Origin: Gp1-AA122 sp035631655
Lineage (GTDB): Bacteria > Acidobacteriota > Terriglobia > Terriglobales > Acidobacteriaceae
Direction of reading: 5' to 3'
Length of the DNA stretch: 64,000 nucleotides
NCBI GenBank assembly: GCA_035631655.1
Contig: DASQIH010000101.1
Location: forward strand, 8,320 to 72,319
Below, one piece after another: positions 16,545 to 24,322 of this stretch. Both the position numbers and the translations under genes were made by a program. A model generated the notes under the pieces. That model was not told the origin of the DNA. It did not search any database and saw only the letters and a program-made list of their open reading frames with translations. Every line of letters starts with the position of its first letter. The stretch's first letter is position 1.

Positions 16545-17357
16545 ATGGCCGTGAGTTTGGAGCAGATCGTTGCTGCCACTCGCCGGCGTGTATTCGGCGC
16601 CGGGAAGAACGCGCCCGAACTGGAGAAGCGCGCCCGTGAGCATACGCCGCGCGGGTTTCGGCGTGCCCTGTTAAAGGCTTCGCGAGAGGGCGTGGCTATC
16701 ATCGCGGAGTTGAAAAAGGCATCGCCTTCCCGAGGCCTGATTCGGGCGAATTTTGAGCCGCGGCAATTGGCGATGGAACTGGAACAGGCAGGAGCGGCCG
16801 CGCTCTCGGTTCTCACAGATGAGGAATTCTTTCAGGGATCTCTGGAGAACTTGCGCATTGCTTCGAGCGCGACCCGCTTGCCGTGTTTGCGTAAGGATTT
16901 CATTATTGACGGATTCCAGTTGCTGGAAGCGCGCGCGAACTGCGCCGACGCGGTGTTGCTGATTGTGGCGGCACTGTCGGCAAAGGAACTGAATTTTCTT
17001 GCCCGGCGCAGCCAGGAACTTGCGCTGGATATTCTCTGCGAGGTGCACGACGAAACCGAGCTAAAACGTGCCCTGGATGCGGGATGCGATCTGATCGGCG
17101 CCAATAGCCGGGACTTGCGAACGTTTAAGGTGGATCTGAACACAGCGCTGCGCTTAGGCAAGCTGATTCCGAAAGATGTGCTGGCGGTCGCGGAGAGTGG
17201 AATCGAGTCTGGAGACGACATTGCCCGGCTGCGAGCGCAAGGATACCAGGCATTCTTGATTGGCGAGTCGCTAATGAAGGCGTCCTCCCCGGGAAAGGCA
17301 CTGCGCGCGTTGCTGAATCAAATACCCAGTACCCGGTACTCGGTACCCAGTGCCTAG
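16545..17357 (+). CDS. trpC: Indole-3-glycerol-phosphate synthase TrpC
   Basis: 270 residues. It closes the indole ring in tryptophan synthesis. Motifs: IIAELKKASPSRGLIR, AAALSVLTDEEFFQGSLENL, LRKDFIIDGFQLLEARANCA, IGANSRDLRTFKVDL and VAESGIESGDDIARL. The catalytic Lys and Glu residues are in place. The last dozen residues (IPSTRYSVPSA) come from a family A repeat at 17322-17354. First gene of the trpC-trpF-trpB-trpA-chorismate mutase-aroF operon. Confidence 0.97.
   Translation: MAVSLEQIVAATRRRVFGAGKNAPELEKRAREHTPRGFRRALLKASREGVAIIAELKKASPSRGLIRANFEPRQLAMELEQAGAAALSVLTDEEFFQGSLENLRIASSATRLPCLRKDFIIDGFQLLEARANCADAVLLIVAALSAKELNFLARRSQELALDILCEVHDETELKRALDAGCDLIGANSRDLRTFKVDLNTALRLGKLIPKDVLAVAESGIESGDDIARLRAQGYQAFLIGESLMKASSPGKALRALLNQIPSTRYSVPSA
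17322..17354. repeat. GGTACTC-type repeat at the end of trpC (family A)
   Basis: ACCCAGTACCCGGTACTCGG and following bases carry diverged CGGTAC(T/C)C units. It supplies the 3' end and stop region of trpC and lies 15 bases before trpF. Confidence 0.75.
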
Positions 17358-17369
17358 AGAGATGAACTT

Positions 17370-18074
17370 GTGACTTGGGCCAAGATTTGCGGGGTGACCA
17401 ACCTGGAAGATGCGCAGGTGGCCGTCGATGCTGGCGCTGACGCGGTCGGGTTTGTGTTTTATGAGAAGAGCCCAAGGAATGTCGGGGTCGATACGGCCCA
17501 AGAAATAATCGAATCCCTACCTGTCAGCATGGAAAAGGTCGGTGTATTTGTAAGCCCTACGCCGCAAATAGGCGAAATAGCGAGACGAGTCGGGTTGACC
17601 GCGATACAGCTACACATGACGCTTCCGGCAATCTCTTCGGATGGAGCCGTCGCGAAAGCCCGGCAGGAACTGATCGCACACGGAATGGGACTCGCGTTCG
17701 GTGAGGTGAGGGTCTATCTTGCCTTGCCGGCAGCCATTTTTGTCAATGGTACGACGCAATGGAATTCGTCCCGCCGAGGGTTGCCGGGCATTCACGCTAT
17801 CTTTCTCGACTCCAGCACACCGCAGCAACCTGGTGGTACTGGCAAAACCTTCGATTGGACACATGCATCGCCAACCGTGTCCACGCTCGCTGAACAGACG
17901 AAGGTGGTAATCGCCGGCGGCTTAACTTTTGCGAATGTGGGAGACGCGATTCGTATCCTTAAACCGTGGGGTGTTGATGTTGCTTCGGGCGTGGAGCGCC
18001 AGCCTGGAAAGAAAGATCCTGAGAAAGTTCGTGCCTTCGTAAAAGCAGTGCGCGAGGCAGACAAGAGCGCATAA
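17370..18074 (+). CDS. trpF: Phosphoribosylanthranilate isomerase TrpF
   Basis: 234 residues from a GTG start. It isomerises N-phosphoribosylanthranilate. Motifs: KICGVTNLEDAQVAVDAGAD, GFVFYEKSPRNV, VGVFV, the FLDS and GGTGKTFDW phosphate-binding loops, IAGGLTFANVGDAI and VDVASGVERQPGKKDPEKVR. It is about 25-30 residues longer than usual, the extra lying in the middle (residues about 85-135). The gap to trpB is 3 bases. Confidence 0.95.
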   Translation: MTWAKICGVTNLEDAQVAVDAGADAVGFVFYEKSPRNVGVDTAQEIIESLPVSMEKVGVFVSPTPQIGEIARRVGLTAIQLHMTLPAISSDGAVAKARQELIAHGMGLAFGEVRVYLALPAAIFVNGTTQWNSSRRGLPGIHAIFLDSSTPQQPGGTGKTFDWTHASPTVSTLAEQTKVVIAGGLTFANVGDAIRILKPWGVDVASGVERQPGKKDPEKVRAFVKAVREADKSA

Positions 18075-18077
18075 CCG

Positions 18078-19301
18078 ATGGCGACCGTATCCATTCCGAA
18101 ACAGAAACCAGCAACCGCCGGCAGGACGACTCCGGGACGGTTCGGACTGTATGGCGGGCGCTATGTCCCCGAGACGCTGATGGCTGCTCTCGAGGAACTC
18201 GAGCGGGAATACGAAAAGGCGAAGCGCGATCCCAAGTTCAAGCGGCAACTCGAAGATCTGTTTCGCAACTATGCGGGGCGTCCGACGCCGCTGTTTTTTG
18301 CCCGCCGGCTGACTGAGAAGTTCGGCGGCGCCAAGATCTATCTCAAGCGCGAAGACCTACTGCATACGGGCGCGCACAAGATCAATAACTGCCTGGGGCA
18401 GGCGCTCCTGGTGCAGCGGATGGGCAAGCGTCGGGTCGTTGCCGAAACCGGCGCCGGACAGCACGGTGTGGCGACGGCAACGGTGTGCGCCCTTTTTGGG
18501 TTCGCGTGCGTCGTCTACATGGGTACGGAAGACATGCGTCGGCAGGAGCTAAACGTATTCCGCATGCGCTTGCTCGGGGCGGAGGTTCGCGGCGTGGATT
18601 CGGGATCGCGCACTTTGAAGGATGCCATCAATGAGGCCATGCGCGATTGGGTCACCAACGTTCGCACGACTCATTACCTGCTGGGCAGCGTGTTAGGGGC
18701 TCATCCTTATCCGACCATGGTGCGTGATTTTCACGCGGTGATCGGGCGCGAGGCCAAGGCTCAGATTTTGAAAGCGGAAGGGAAACTGCCGACGGCCATT
18801 ATTGCCTGCGTGGGCGGGGGGTCCAATTCCATTGGCATCTTTCACCAATTCCTGAAAGACAAGAGGGTGCAGCTGATTGGCGTGGAGGCTGGTGGCCGGG
18901 GCGAACGATTGGGCGACCACGCGGCCCGTTTTCACGGCGGCCAGCCCGGTGTCCTGCAGGGGACTTACTCCTACGTGTTGCAGGACGACGCCGGACAGAT
19001 TGCGGCCACCCACTCCGTATCTGCCGGCCTCGACTATCCTTCCATAGGGCCGGAACACGCCTGGCTGAAGGACACCGGTCGCGCGGAGTACGTGTCCGCC
19101 ACGGACGAAGAGGCGCTGGCGGCTTGCACTCTCCTGGCGCAGACGGAAGGCATCATCCCGGCACTGGAGTCGGCGCACGCCGTGGCGGAATGTGTTAAAC
19201 GAGTCCCGCAGATGAAGAAGTCGGACATTGTGATCGTGAACGTATCCGGCCGCGGCGACAAGGATATGGGAATCTTGCGAGAAAACTTGAAGAATTGTTG
19301 A
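18078..19301 (+). CDS. trpB: Tryptophan synthase beta chain TrpB
   Basis: 407 residues. It joins indole and serine using PLP. The N-terminal GRFGLYGGRYVPETLMAALE and the PLP lysine motif LLHTGAHKINNCLGQALL are clear, as are AETGAGQHGVATAT, the phosphate loop CVGGGSNSIGIF and the C-terminal VNVSGRGDKDM. It is the TrpB1 type that pairs with TrpA, which follows. The stop codon lies in one arm of a long inverted repeat (19293-19346). Confidence 0.97.
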   Translation: MATVSIPKQKPATAGRTTPGRFGLYGGRYVPETLMAALEELEREYEKAKRDPKFKRQLEDLFRNYAGRPTPLFFARRLTEKFGGAKIYLKREDLLHTGAHKINNCLGQALLVQRMGKRRVVAETGAGQHGVATATVCALFGFACVVYMGTEDMRRQELNVFRMRLLGAEVRGVDSGSRTLKDAINEAMRDWVTNVRTTHYLLGSVLGAHPYPTMVRDFHAVIGREAKAQILKAEGKLPTAIIACVGGGSNSIGIFHQFLKDKRVQLIGVEAGGRGERLGDHAARFHGGQPGVLQGTYSYVLQDDAGQIAATHSVSAGLDYPSIGPEHAWLKDTGRAEYVSATDEEALAACTLLAQTEGIIPALESAHAVAECVKRVPQMKKSDIVIVNVSGRGDKDMGILRENLKNC

Positions 19302-19346
19302 TTGAAGCGCAGCGGGGCTTAAATCAAAAATCAAAAATCAACAATT
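19293..19346. repeat. Inverted repeat with AATCAAAAATCA units between trpB and trpA (family F)
   Basis: AATTGTTGATT (19293-19303) pairs perfectly with AATCAACAATT (19336-19346). The loop carries ATCAAAA direct repeats. The trpB stop is in the left arm and trpA starts six bases after the right arm. It could tune trpB-trpA coupling or be a dispersed repeat. Confidence 0.75.
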
Positions 19347-19351
19347 GCACG

Positions 19352-20146
19352 ATGCCACTGACTTTCGAATCTCGTCCTACTCTTGTCGCCTACGTGACTT
19401 GTGGCGATCCAGACCTTGCCACCACGCATGAGATTGTCTTGGCAGCGATTGATGCTGGCGCAGGCGTAATCGAGTTGGGGGTGCCGTTCAGCGACCCTGT
19501 CGCGGACGGGCCGGTGATCCAACGGGCCAGCGAACGCGCCCTGCGCGCCCGCACCACGCTCGAACAGGTCCTAAAACTGGCGGCGGAAATTCGGCGGCGC
19601 TCCCAGGCCGGGCTCATTATCTTTTCCTATCTGAATCCCATCCTGAAATTGGGCTTGACCCCCTTTTGTAACTTGGCAGAAGAGGCCGGGGTGGATGGAG
19701 CATTGGTAACCGACTTGCCGGTCGAGGAAGCAAACGAGTATCTGCGGGAGATGCGAATGCGGCGTCTGGCGACCGTGTTCCTGGCCGCGCCAACCAGCAC
19801 CGAGCAGCGTTTACGCCAGATTGCCAAACTATCCAGCGGCTTCGTTTACGCGGTGTCGCGCACCGGAGTGACCGGGGCGCAACAGCAGCTTCCCGAGGAC
19901 ACGCGTGCGCTGGTAAGAAGGCTACGAAAATTCACCAAGTTGCCAATCGCAGTTGGATTCGGCGTTTCGACTGCCGAGCAGTTCGCAGCTGTAGGCGAAT
20001 TTGCCGAAGGCGCGGTCGTCGGCAGCGCAATTGTGCAGACTATTGAGCGAAATCCGGGGAAAGAAGCCGAGTCTGTGGCACAATTCATAAAACAGCTATT
20101 GCAGCCGTCAGCTCTCAGCCGTCAGCTTTCAGCAAAGCAAAGTTGA
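19352..20146 (+). CDS. trpA: Tryptophan synthase alpha chain TrpA
   Basis: 264 residues from the ATG at 19352 (MPLTFESRP), which matches the family start; the frame extends back to 19295 through a repeat. It cleaves indole-3-glycerol phosphate. Motifs: AYVTCGDPDLATT, VIELGVPFSDPVADGPVIQR with the catalytic Glu, DGALVTDLPVEEA, YAVSRTGVTGAQ and VGFGVSTAEQF. The C-terminal tail QPSALSRQLSAKQS is encoded by a family B repeat. Confidence 0.95.
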   Translation: MPLTFESRPTLVAYVTCGDPDLATTHEIVLAAIDAGAGVIELGVPFSDPVADGPVIQRASERALRARTTLEQVLKLAAEIRRRSQAGLIIFSYLNPILKLGLTPFCNLAEEAGVDGALVTDLPVEEANEYLREMRMRRLATVFLAAPTSTEQRLRQIAKLSSGFVYAVSRTGVTGAQQQLPEDTRALVRRLRKFTKLPIAVGFGVSTAEQFAAVGEFAEGAVVGSAIVQTIERNPGKEAESVAQFIKQLLQPSALSRQLSAKQS

Positions 20147-20232
20147 GTGCCGCAGCCGTGGCGGTATCGGGTATCATCCCCCTCGTGCAACGATCAAACT
20201 GAAAGCCGATAGCTGAGCGACTGAAAGCTACC
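20101..20232. repeat. Family B repeats between trpA and chorismate mutase
   Basis: CAGCCGTCAGCTCTCAGCC and GTCAGCTTTCAGC at 20103-20133 and, inverted, ACTGAAAGCCGATAGCTGAG and GACTGAAAGCT at about 20199-20229. Units are variants of TCAGC(C/T)(T/G)TCAGC. The first copy supplies the trpA C terminus; the second runs up to the chorismate mutase start. Confidence 0.75.
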
Positions 20233-20571
20233 ATGGACATCGCAGATTGGCGCAAGAAAATCGACGAGATCGACGGCAAACTGGTCGAGTTGATCAGCGA
20301 TCGGGCGCGCGCCGCCCACGAGATTGGGAAGCTCAAGCGTGATCTCGCGATGCCGATTTACGAGCCGGACCGGGAGCGGGCTGTATTCGATCATGTGACA
20401 AAGGTGAATCCCGGGCCGTTACCGGATCGCGATTTAATGCGGATTTACGAGCGCATCATGGACATCATGCGCCAAATCCAGCAGGAGGAAATCGCCCCGG
20501 AAACGCTGGCCGCGGGAACGACCGCACCAGAACCAGGGAATACCGAATTGGATTCGGAGGTAAATGACTGA
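20233..20571 (+). CDS. Chorismate mutase, AroQ type
   Basis: 112 residues. It rearranges chorismate to prephenate for Phe/Tyr synthesis. The three-helix AroQ fold is visible: WRKKIDEIDGKLVELISDRA, AAHEIGKLKRDLAMPIYEPD with active-site Arg/Lys, and RDLMRIYERIMDIMRQIQQ. The C-terminal 25 residues are disordered. It is stand-alone, not fused to prephenate dehydratase or DAHP synthase. Repeats of family B flank it on both sides; aroF follows. Confidence 0.93.
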   Translation: MDIADWRKKIDEIDGKLVELISDRARAAHEIGKLKRDLAMPIYEPDRERAVFDHVTKVNPGPLPDRDLMRIYERIMDIMRQIQQEEIAPETLAAGTTAPEPGNTELDSEVND

Positions 20572-20655
20572 GAGCTGTCAGCTCTCAGCGTTCAGTCAAA
20601 GAGCTGAAGGCTGAAAGCTGAAGGCTGAAGGCTGAAAGCTGAAGGCTGAAAGCTT
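20572..20655. repeat. Tandem GGCTGAAAGCTGAA repeats before aroF (family B)
   Basis: At least five 7-base units of the type AGCTGAA/GGCTGAA in tandem (about 20600-20655), preceded by inverted units (CAGCTCTCAGCGTTCAG). It fills the chorismate mutase-aroF junction. Confidence 0.85.
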
Positions 20656-20664
20656 GTACTTACC

Positions 20665-21684
20665 ATGATTGTCGCAATGCAGGAGACCGCAACCGAAGCG
20701 CAAATCCAGCAGGTGATCGAACACCTGATCCGGATGGGCTTTTCCGTACACCGCACCACGGGCGTGCGCCAGAGCATTCTGGCTGCCGTGGGGGCGCGCA
20801 TTGATTTTGATACCCGCAATCTCGAGGTGCTTCCCGGTGTGCAGGAAGTGCACCGCATCAGCGCGCCTTACAAGCTCGTGGGTCGAAGTTTTCGTCCCGA
20901 GGGCACGGTGTTGAAGTTCACCAATGGGCTTGCCATTGGCAACGAAGAAGTCGTAGTTATGGCTGGGCCGTGCTCCGTAGAGTCGCGGCAACAGCTGTTC
21001 ACGGTGGCCGAGCAGATAGCGAAGGCGGGCGCCCGGGTCCTGCGGGGAGGTGCCTTCAAGCCGCGCAGTTCTCCTTATTCCTTCCAGGGACTCGGACTGG
21101 AGGCGCTGAAGCTGCTGCGCGAGGCCGGCGACAAGTTCGGCATGCTGGTCATCAGCGAGGTCATGGAAATCTCGCAGATTGAGATGATGCTGCCTTATGT
21201 GGATATCCTGCAGGTGGGCGCGCGCAATATGCAGAATTTCAATCTGCTGCGCGAACTCGGCAAGGTGAAGAAGCCGGTGCTGCTCAAGCGCGGTATTGCC
21301 GCCACTTTGGAAGAGCTGCTGCTCTCGGGCGAATACATCATGGCGGGCGGCAATTACGACGTGATTCTCTGCGAGCGAGGTATTCGCACCTTTGAGACCT
21401 ATACGCGCAACACCATGGACATCTCCGCCATTCCGATTGTGAAAAAGCTTTCTCATCTGCCCATGACAGCCGATCCTTCCCACGGAACCGGGCGCCGCGA
21501 CAAGGTGGCGCCTATGGCGCGCGCTTCGGTAGCTGCCGGGGCGGATGCCTTGTTGATCGAGGTGCACCATGACCCGGACAAGGCGTTGTCCGATGGGGCA
21601 CAGTCCCTGTTTCCGGATCAGTTTGCCAAGTTAATGGATGAACTGCGCATGATCGCTCCGGCCGTGGGCCGCAAAATGGCATAA
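20665..21684 (+). CDS. aroF: DAHP synthase AroF (AroA-beta type)
   Basis: 339 residues. It makes DAHP from PEP and erythrose 4-phosphate, the entry to the shikimate pathway. An N-terminal ferredoxin-like regulatory domain (residues 1-70, IEHLIRMGFSVHRTTGVRQS) precedes the barrel: VVVMAGPCSVESRQQLF, LRGGAFKPRSSPYSFQGLG, LQVGARNMQNFNLLRELG, LLKRGIAATLEE, LCERGIRTFE and ADPSHGTGRRDKV. Placement behind trpCFBA and chorismate mutase makes this a combined aromatic amino acid operon. A family C palindrome follows and may end it. Confidence 0.96.
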   Translation: MIVAMQETATEAQIQQVIEHLIRMGFSVHRTTGVRQSILAAVGARIDFDTRNLEVLPGVQEVHRISAPYKLVGRSFRPEGTVLKFTNGLAIGNEEVVVMAGPCSVESRQQLFTVAEQIAKAGARVLRGGAFKPRSSPYSFQGLGLEALKLLREAGDKFGMLVISEVMEISQIEMMLPYVDILQVGARNMQNFNLLRELGKVKKPVLLKRGIAATLEELLLSGEYIMAGGNYDVILCERGIRTFETYTRNTMDISAIPIVKKLSHLPMTADPSHGTGRRDKVAPMARASVAAGADALLIEVHHDPDKALSDGAQSLFPDQFAKLMDELRMIAPAVGRKMA

Positions 21685-21700
21685 CCCCGATCCTGACATG

Positions 21701-21754
21701 TGTGGCGGCGGGTCTCGGACCCGCCTTCCTGGGCCGGAGACTCGGGCCCCACAC
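21701..21754. repeat. Bipartite palindromic repeat TGTGG...CCACA (family C)
   Basis: TGTGG, then hairpin GGCGGGTCTCGGACCCGCC, then hairpin GGGCCGGAGACTCGGGCCC, then CCACA. It has the same layout as 10680-10734. It lies between aroF and the MbfA-like gene. Confidence 0.75.
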
Positions 21755-21813
21755 TTTCCCAGCAATGACAAACAGTTTGTACCCCCCGCTTCGCTGGAAT
21801 AATCTAACGCCCC

Positions 21814-22770
21814 ATGAAGAACTTCAACACTCTGTCCGAGCGCGAGATTCTAGCGCTGGCGATTTCTCTAGAAGAAGAAGACGAGCGGGTTTACGCGGAT
21901 CTTTCTGAAGGGTTGCGACAGGATTATCCCGCTACCGCTGCGGTGCTGGATGGGATGCGTGCCGAAGAGTCGGGGCATCGGCGGCGGTTGATCGAGCTCT
22001 ACCGGCAGAAGTTCGGCGAACACATTCCGCTGATCCGGCGACAAGACGTGAAAGGGTTCGTGCAACGCAAGCCGATCTGGCTGGTGCACCCGCTGCGGCT
22101 GGATGAGGTACGCAAGCACGCCAGCGCCATCGAGGTAGAGACACGCCGCTTCTACGAGCGGGCAGCTTCGCTGGCACAAGACGCCAGCATCCGGCAACTG
22201 CTCGATGATCTGGCCCAGGAAGAGCGGTCGCACGAGTACCGGGCGCAGGAACTGGCGGAAGAAAAGCTGCGCGCCGAAGTGCGGGAAGATGAAGAGAAAG
22301 CCCGGCGGCGCCTGTTCGTGCTGCAAATCATCCAACCGGGGCTTGCCGGGTTGATGGACGGTTCTGTTTCTACTCTGGCCCCAGTCTTCGCCGCGGCTCA
22401 GGCTACAAAGAGTACCTGGGACGCATTCCTGGTCGGCATTGCAGCTTCGGTGGGGGCCGGCATCAGCATGGGATTTGCCGAGGCGTTGTCAGATGACGGC
22501 AGTCTCACCGGGCGCGGACATCCCTGGATGCGTGGATTAATCGAAGGCGCTATGACTACGCTGGGGGGCATCGGGCATACCCTCCCCTTCCTTATTCCCA
22601 ATTTCCGCCTGGCCATGACGATCGCCGTGACGGTGGTGCTCGCAGAGCTCGGCATCATCACCTGGGTCCGGCACCGCTACATGGAGACACCCACTTTCTC
22701 GGCGGCTATGCAGGTCATGTTGGGTGGGGCGCTAGTGTTCTTTACCGGATTATTGATTGGAAGTTCGTGA
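21814..22770 (+). CDS. mbfA: Ferritin-like/VIT1 fusion iron exporter (MbfA type)
   Basis: 318 residues. The N-terminal half is an erythrin/rubrerythrin domain with iron-binding EExE/ExxH patterns (SLEEEDERVYADLSEGL, MRAEESGHRRRL, AIEVETRRFYERA, DLAQEERSHEYRAQEL). The C-terminal half is a VIT1/CCC1-type membrane domain: LMDGSVSTLAPVFAAAQA, ASVGAGISMGFAEALSDDG and three more segments. The arrangement is that of MbfA, an inner-membrane iron exporter of alphaproteobacteria. Export of iron is inferred from the family. Confidence 0.9.
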   Translation: MKNFNTLSEREILALAISLEEEDERVYADLSEGLRQDYPATAAVLDGMRAEESGHRRRLIELYRQKFGEHIPLIRRQDVKGFVQRKPIWLVHPLRLDEVRKHASAIEVETRRFYERAASLAQDASIRQLLDDLAQEERSHEYRAQELAEEKLRAEVREDEEKARRRLFVLQIIQPGLAGLMDGSVSTLAPVFAAAQATKSTWDAFLVGIAASVGAGISMGFAEALSDDGSLTGRGHPWMRGLIEGAMTTLGGIGHTLPFLIPNFRLAMTIAVTVVLAELGIITWVRHRYMETPTFSAAMQVMLGGALVFFTGLLIGSS

Positions 22771-22793
22771 GAGCTCCGAGGAATCCGGGGACT

Positions 22794-23912
22794 CTAAGCC
22801 GCATCGGCAGACATTGTAGATTTGTGTCCAATCGGCAAACGAGCCTTTACAACCGTGCCCGTACCGTTGGAGTGAATTTCCAGGCTGCCGCCCAGTTGGC
22901 GAAGCCTCTCCCGCATCCCTCGGATCCCGACTCCCGGCGTTCCAGGGGAGGCGACCTCGTAGTGCTTTTCCGGCGGTATGCCCTTACCCTCGTCCTCGAT
23001 TTCCACGCGCACCTCACTGCCCGAGCGAGTAAGGCGGATCTTGGCAGTCGGGCTCTCCGCGTGCCGGTGGATGTTGGTAAGGCACTCCTGGACGGTCCGG
23101 AAGATGGCGGTTTCCAATTCGCGGGAGAGCCGTCCGAAATCCTCCGGGAAATGCAAATCAACCTGGATATTACTGCGCTCGGCAAACCCTTCAATGTACC
23201 AGCGCAACGCCGAGGCCAGGCCGGCTTCGTCGAGTAGCGGCGGGTGTAGCAAGTAGGAGATCGTTCGGATCTCCTTAGTCATTTCATGGACCATGTCCAT
23301 GCTTTTGCTCACCGCACTGGAGGCGTTAGTAAGTCGCTCGATGTCAATCCCCACCGAGGACAGGTTCATAGCCAGGGCGGCTAGCATCTGTCCGACGCTG
23401 TCGTGCAATTCCCGCGCTATGCGGCGGCGTTCGTCATCCTGCAGTTGCAGCAGGCGTCCAGTGAGCTCGCGGAGGCTCTGATTGGCGTCATCAAGTTCGA
23501 GAGTGCGCTGCCTCACTCGCTCTTCCAATTCGTCTTGCGCCTGACGGTGAGCTTCGTTCCGCCGACGATTCGATTCGCCCATGACCATGACCAGGGCAGC
23601 GACTACCAAGAAGACGGCGTTGCCGATTAACTGGGCAGCCGTGAGGGAGCGAAGTGGTTGCTGAGCGGTAATGAACCAGTAATTCGCGCCGATCAGCGCA
23701 AAAGCGAGAGTCAGCAGGGAAGGCGCGATTCCGCAATACCAGGCGGAAAAAGCTATGGCCGGAAACAGGGTAACGAACGGCGCATAGGTACCAAGAAAGG
23801 GATTCAGCAACCAGCGAACCAGCAGGGCAACCGCTGTAACCAGCAGCGAGAGAAAATAGCGTGCTCCTCTTCTTCTGAGCACACGTTCCAACAGAGGAGT
23901 ATCGTTCGCCAT
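22794..23912 (-). CDS. Membrane sensor histidine kinase (DUF4118, NarL-type HisKA_3)
   Basis: 372 residues from the ATG at 23912; the frame extends to 23960. Four membrane segments in the first 110 residues form a KdpD-like DUF4118 module. A coiled coil (AHRQAQDELEERVRQRTLEL) leads to the HisKA_3 motif DDERRRIARELHDSVGQMLA with the phospho-His, then the ATPase boxes VQECLTNIHRHAES, VEIEDEGKGI and GVGIRGMRERLRQLGG. No response regulator is adjacent. The input signal is unknown. Confidence 0.9.
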   Translation of the reverse strand: MANDTPLLERVLRRRGARYFLSLLVTAVALLVRWLLNPFLGTYAPFVTLFPAIAFSAWYCGIAPSLLTLAFALIGANYWFITAQQPLRSLTAAQLIGNAVFLVVAALVMVMGESNRRRNEAHRQAQDELEERVRQRTLELDDANQSLRELTGRLLQLQDDERRRIARELHDSVGQMLAALAMNLSSVGIDIERLTNASSAVSKSMDMVHEMTKEIRTISYLLHPPLLDEAGLASALRWYIEGFAERSNIQVDLHFPEDFGRLSRELETAIFRTVQECLTNIHRHAESPTAKIRLTRSGSEVRVEIEDEGKGIPPEKHYEVASPGTPGVGIRGMRERLRQLGGSLEIHSNGTGTVVKARLPIGHKSTMSADAA

Positions 23913-24059
23913 TCTCTCGGTGCCCTCGGGGAAAAGATTCAGCGGCATACAAAGAGTCAAGGAAAAGCAGGTTCAGGTCTATACAGTGTTTACTGTAGAA
24001 AACCGATGAACCGTGGCACAGGGAAGCCCTGCCGTCTGTCGGGTGCGGCTCGGCGGCGA

Positions 24060-24221
24060 TTATGCTGCGTTTGCGGCGTAATAGCGGTCACACACCCGGT
24101 TGGCGCATTCCCACACGGCATTGAACTCCTCCAAATGGGAAACGACCAACAGGGCAAGCTGCTCGACGAAGTCCTGCATGTGTTCGAGTTCTTCGAAAGA
24201 TTCGGTTGGCACGGGATGCAT
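24060..24221 (-). CDS. Small acidic protein, uncertain
   Basis: 53 residues: MHPVPTESFEELEHMQDFVE then QLALLVVSHLEEFNAVWECA and a CDRYYAANAA end. The composition is that of a real helical protein, with two Cys. No family recognised. It lies between the sensor kinase and the phosphoesterase, on the same strand as both. Confidence 0.4.
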   Translation of the reverse strand: MHPVPTESFEELEHMQDFVEQLALLVVSHLEEFNAVWECANRVCDRYYAANAA

Positions 24222-24322
24222 TCTGCCACACTAGGCGAACGAATCAATACCCTTGATACCCGATTACCTTAGTGCTATGTGCTTCGGTGCTCTGTCACTA
24301 ACGCTGACAATTGGGCGGTTGA

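Noticed and set aside
20572..20655. CRISPR array from tandem repeats
   Set aside because: The units are 7 bases with no unique spacers and no cas genes are present. They are simple dispersed repeats.
20596..21570. Open frame antisense to aroF
   Set aside because: AroF motifs are unmistakable on the other strand; the antisense product starts and ends in repeats and has no family.
23990..24247. 85-residue Ser/Pro/Arg-rich frame beside the sensor kinase
   Set aside because: Composition is that of a wrong frame; an overlapping 53-residue frame (24060-24221) is more protein-like.
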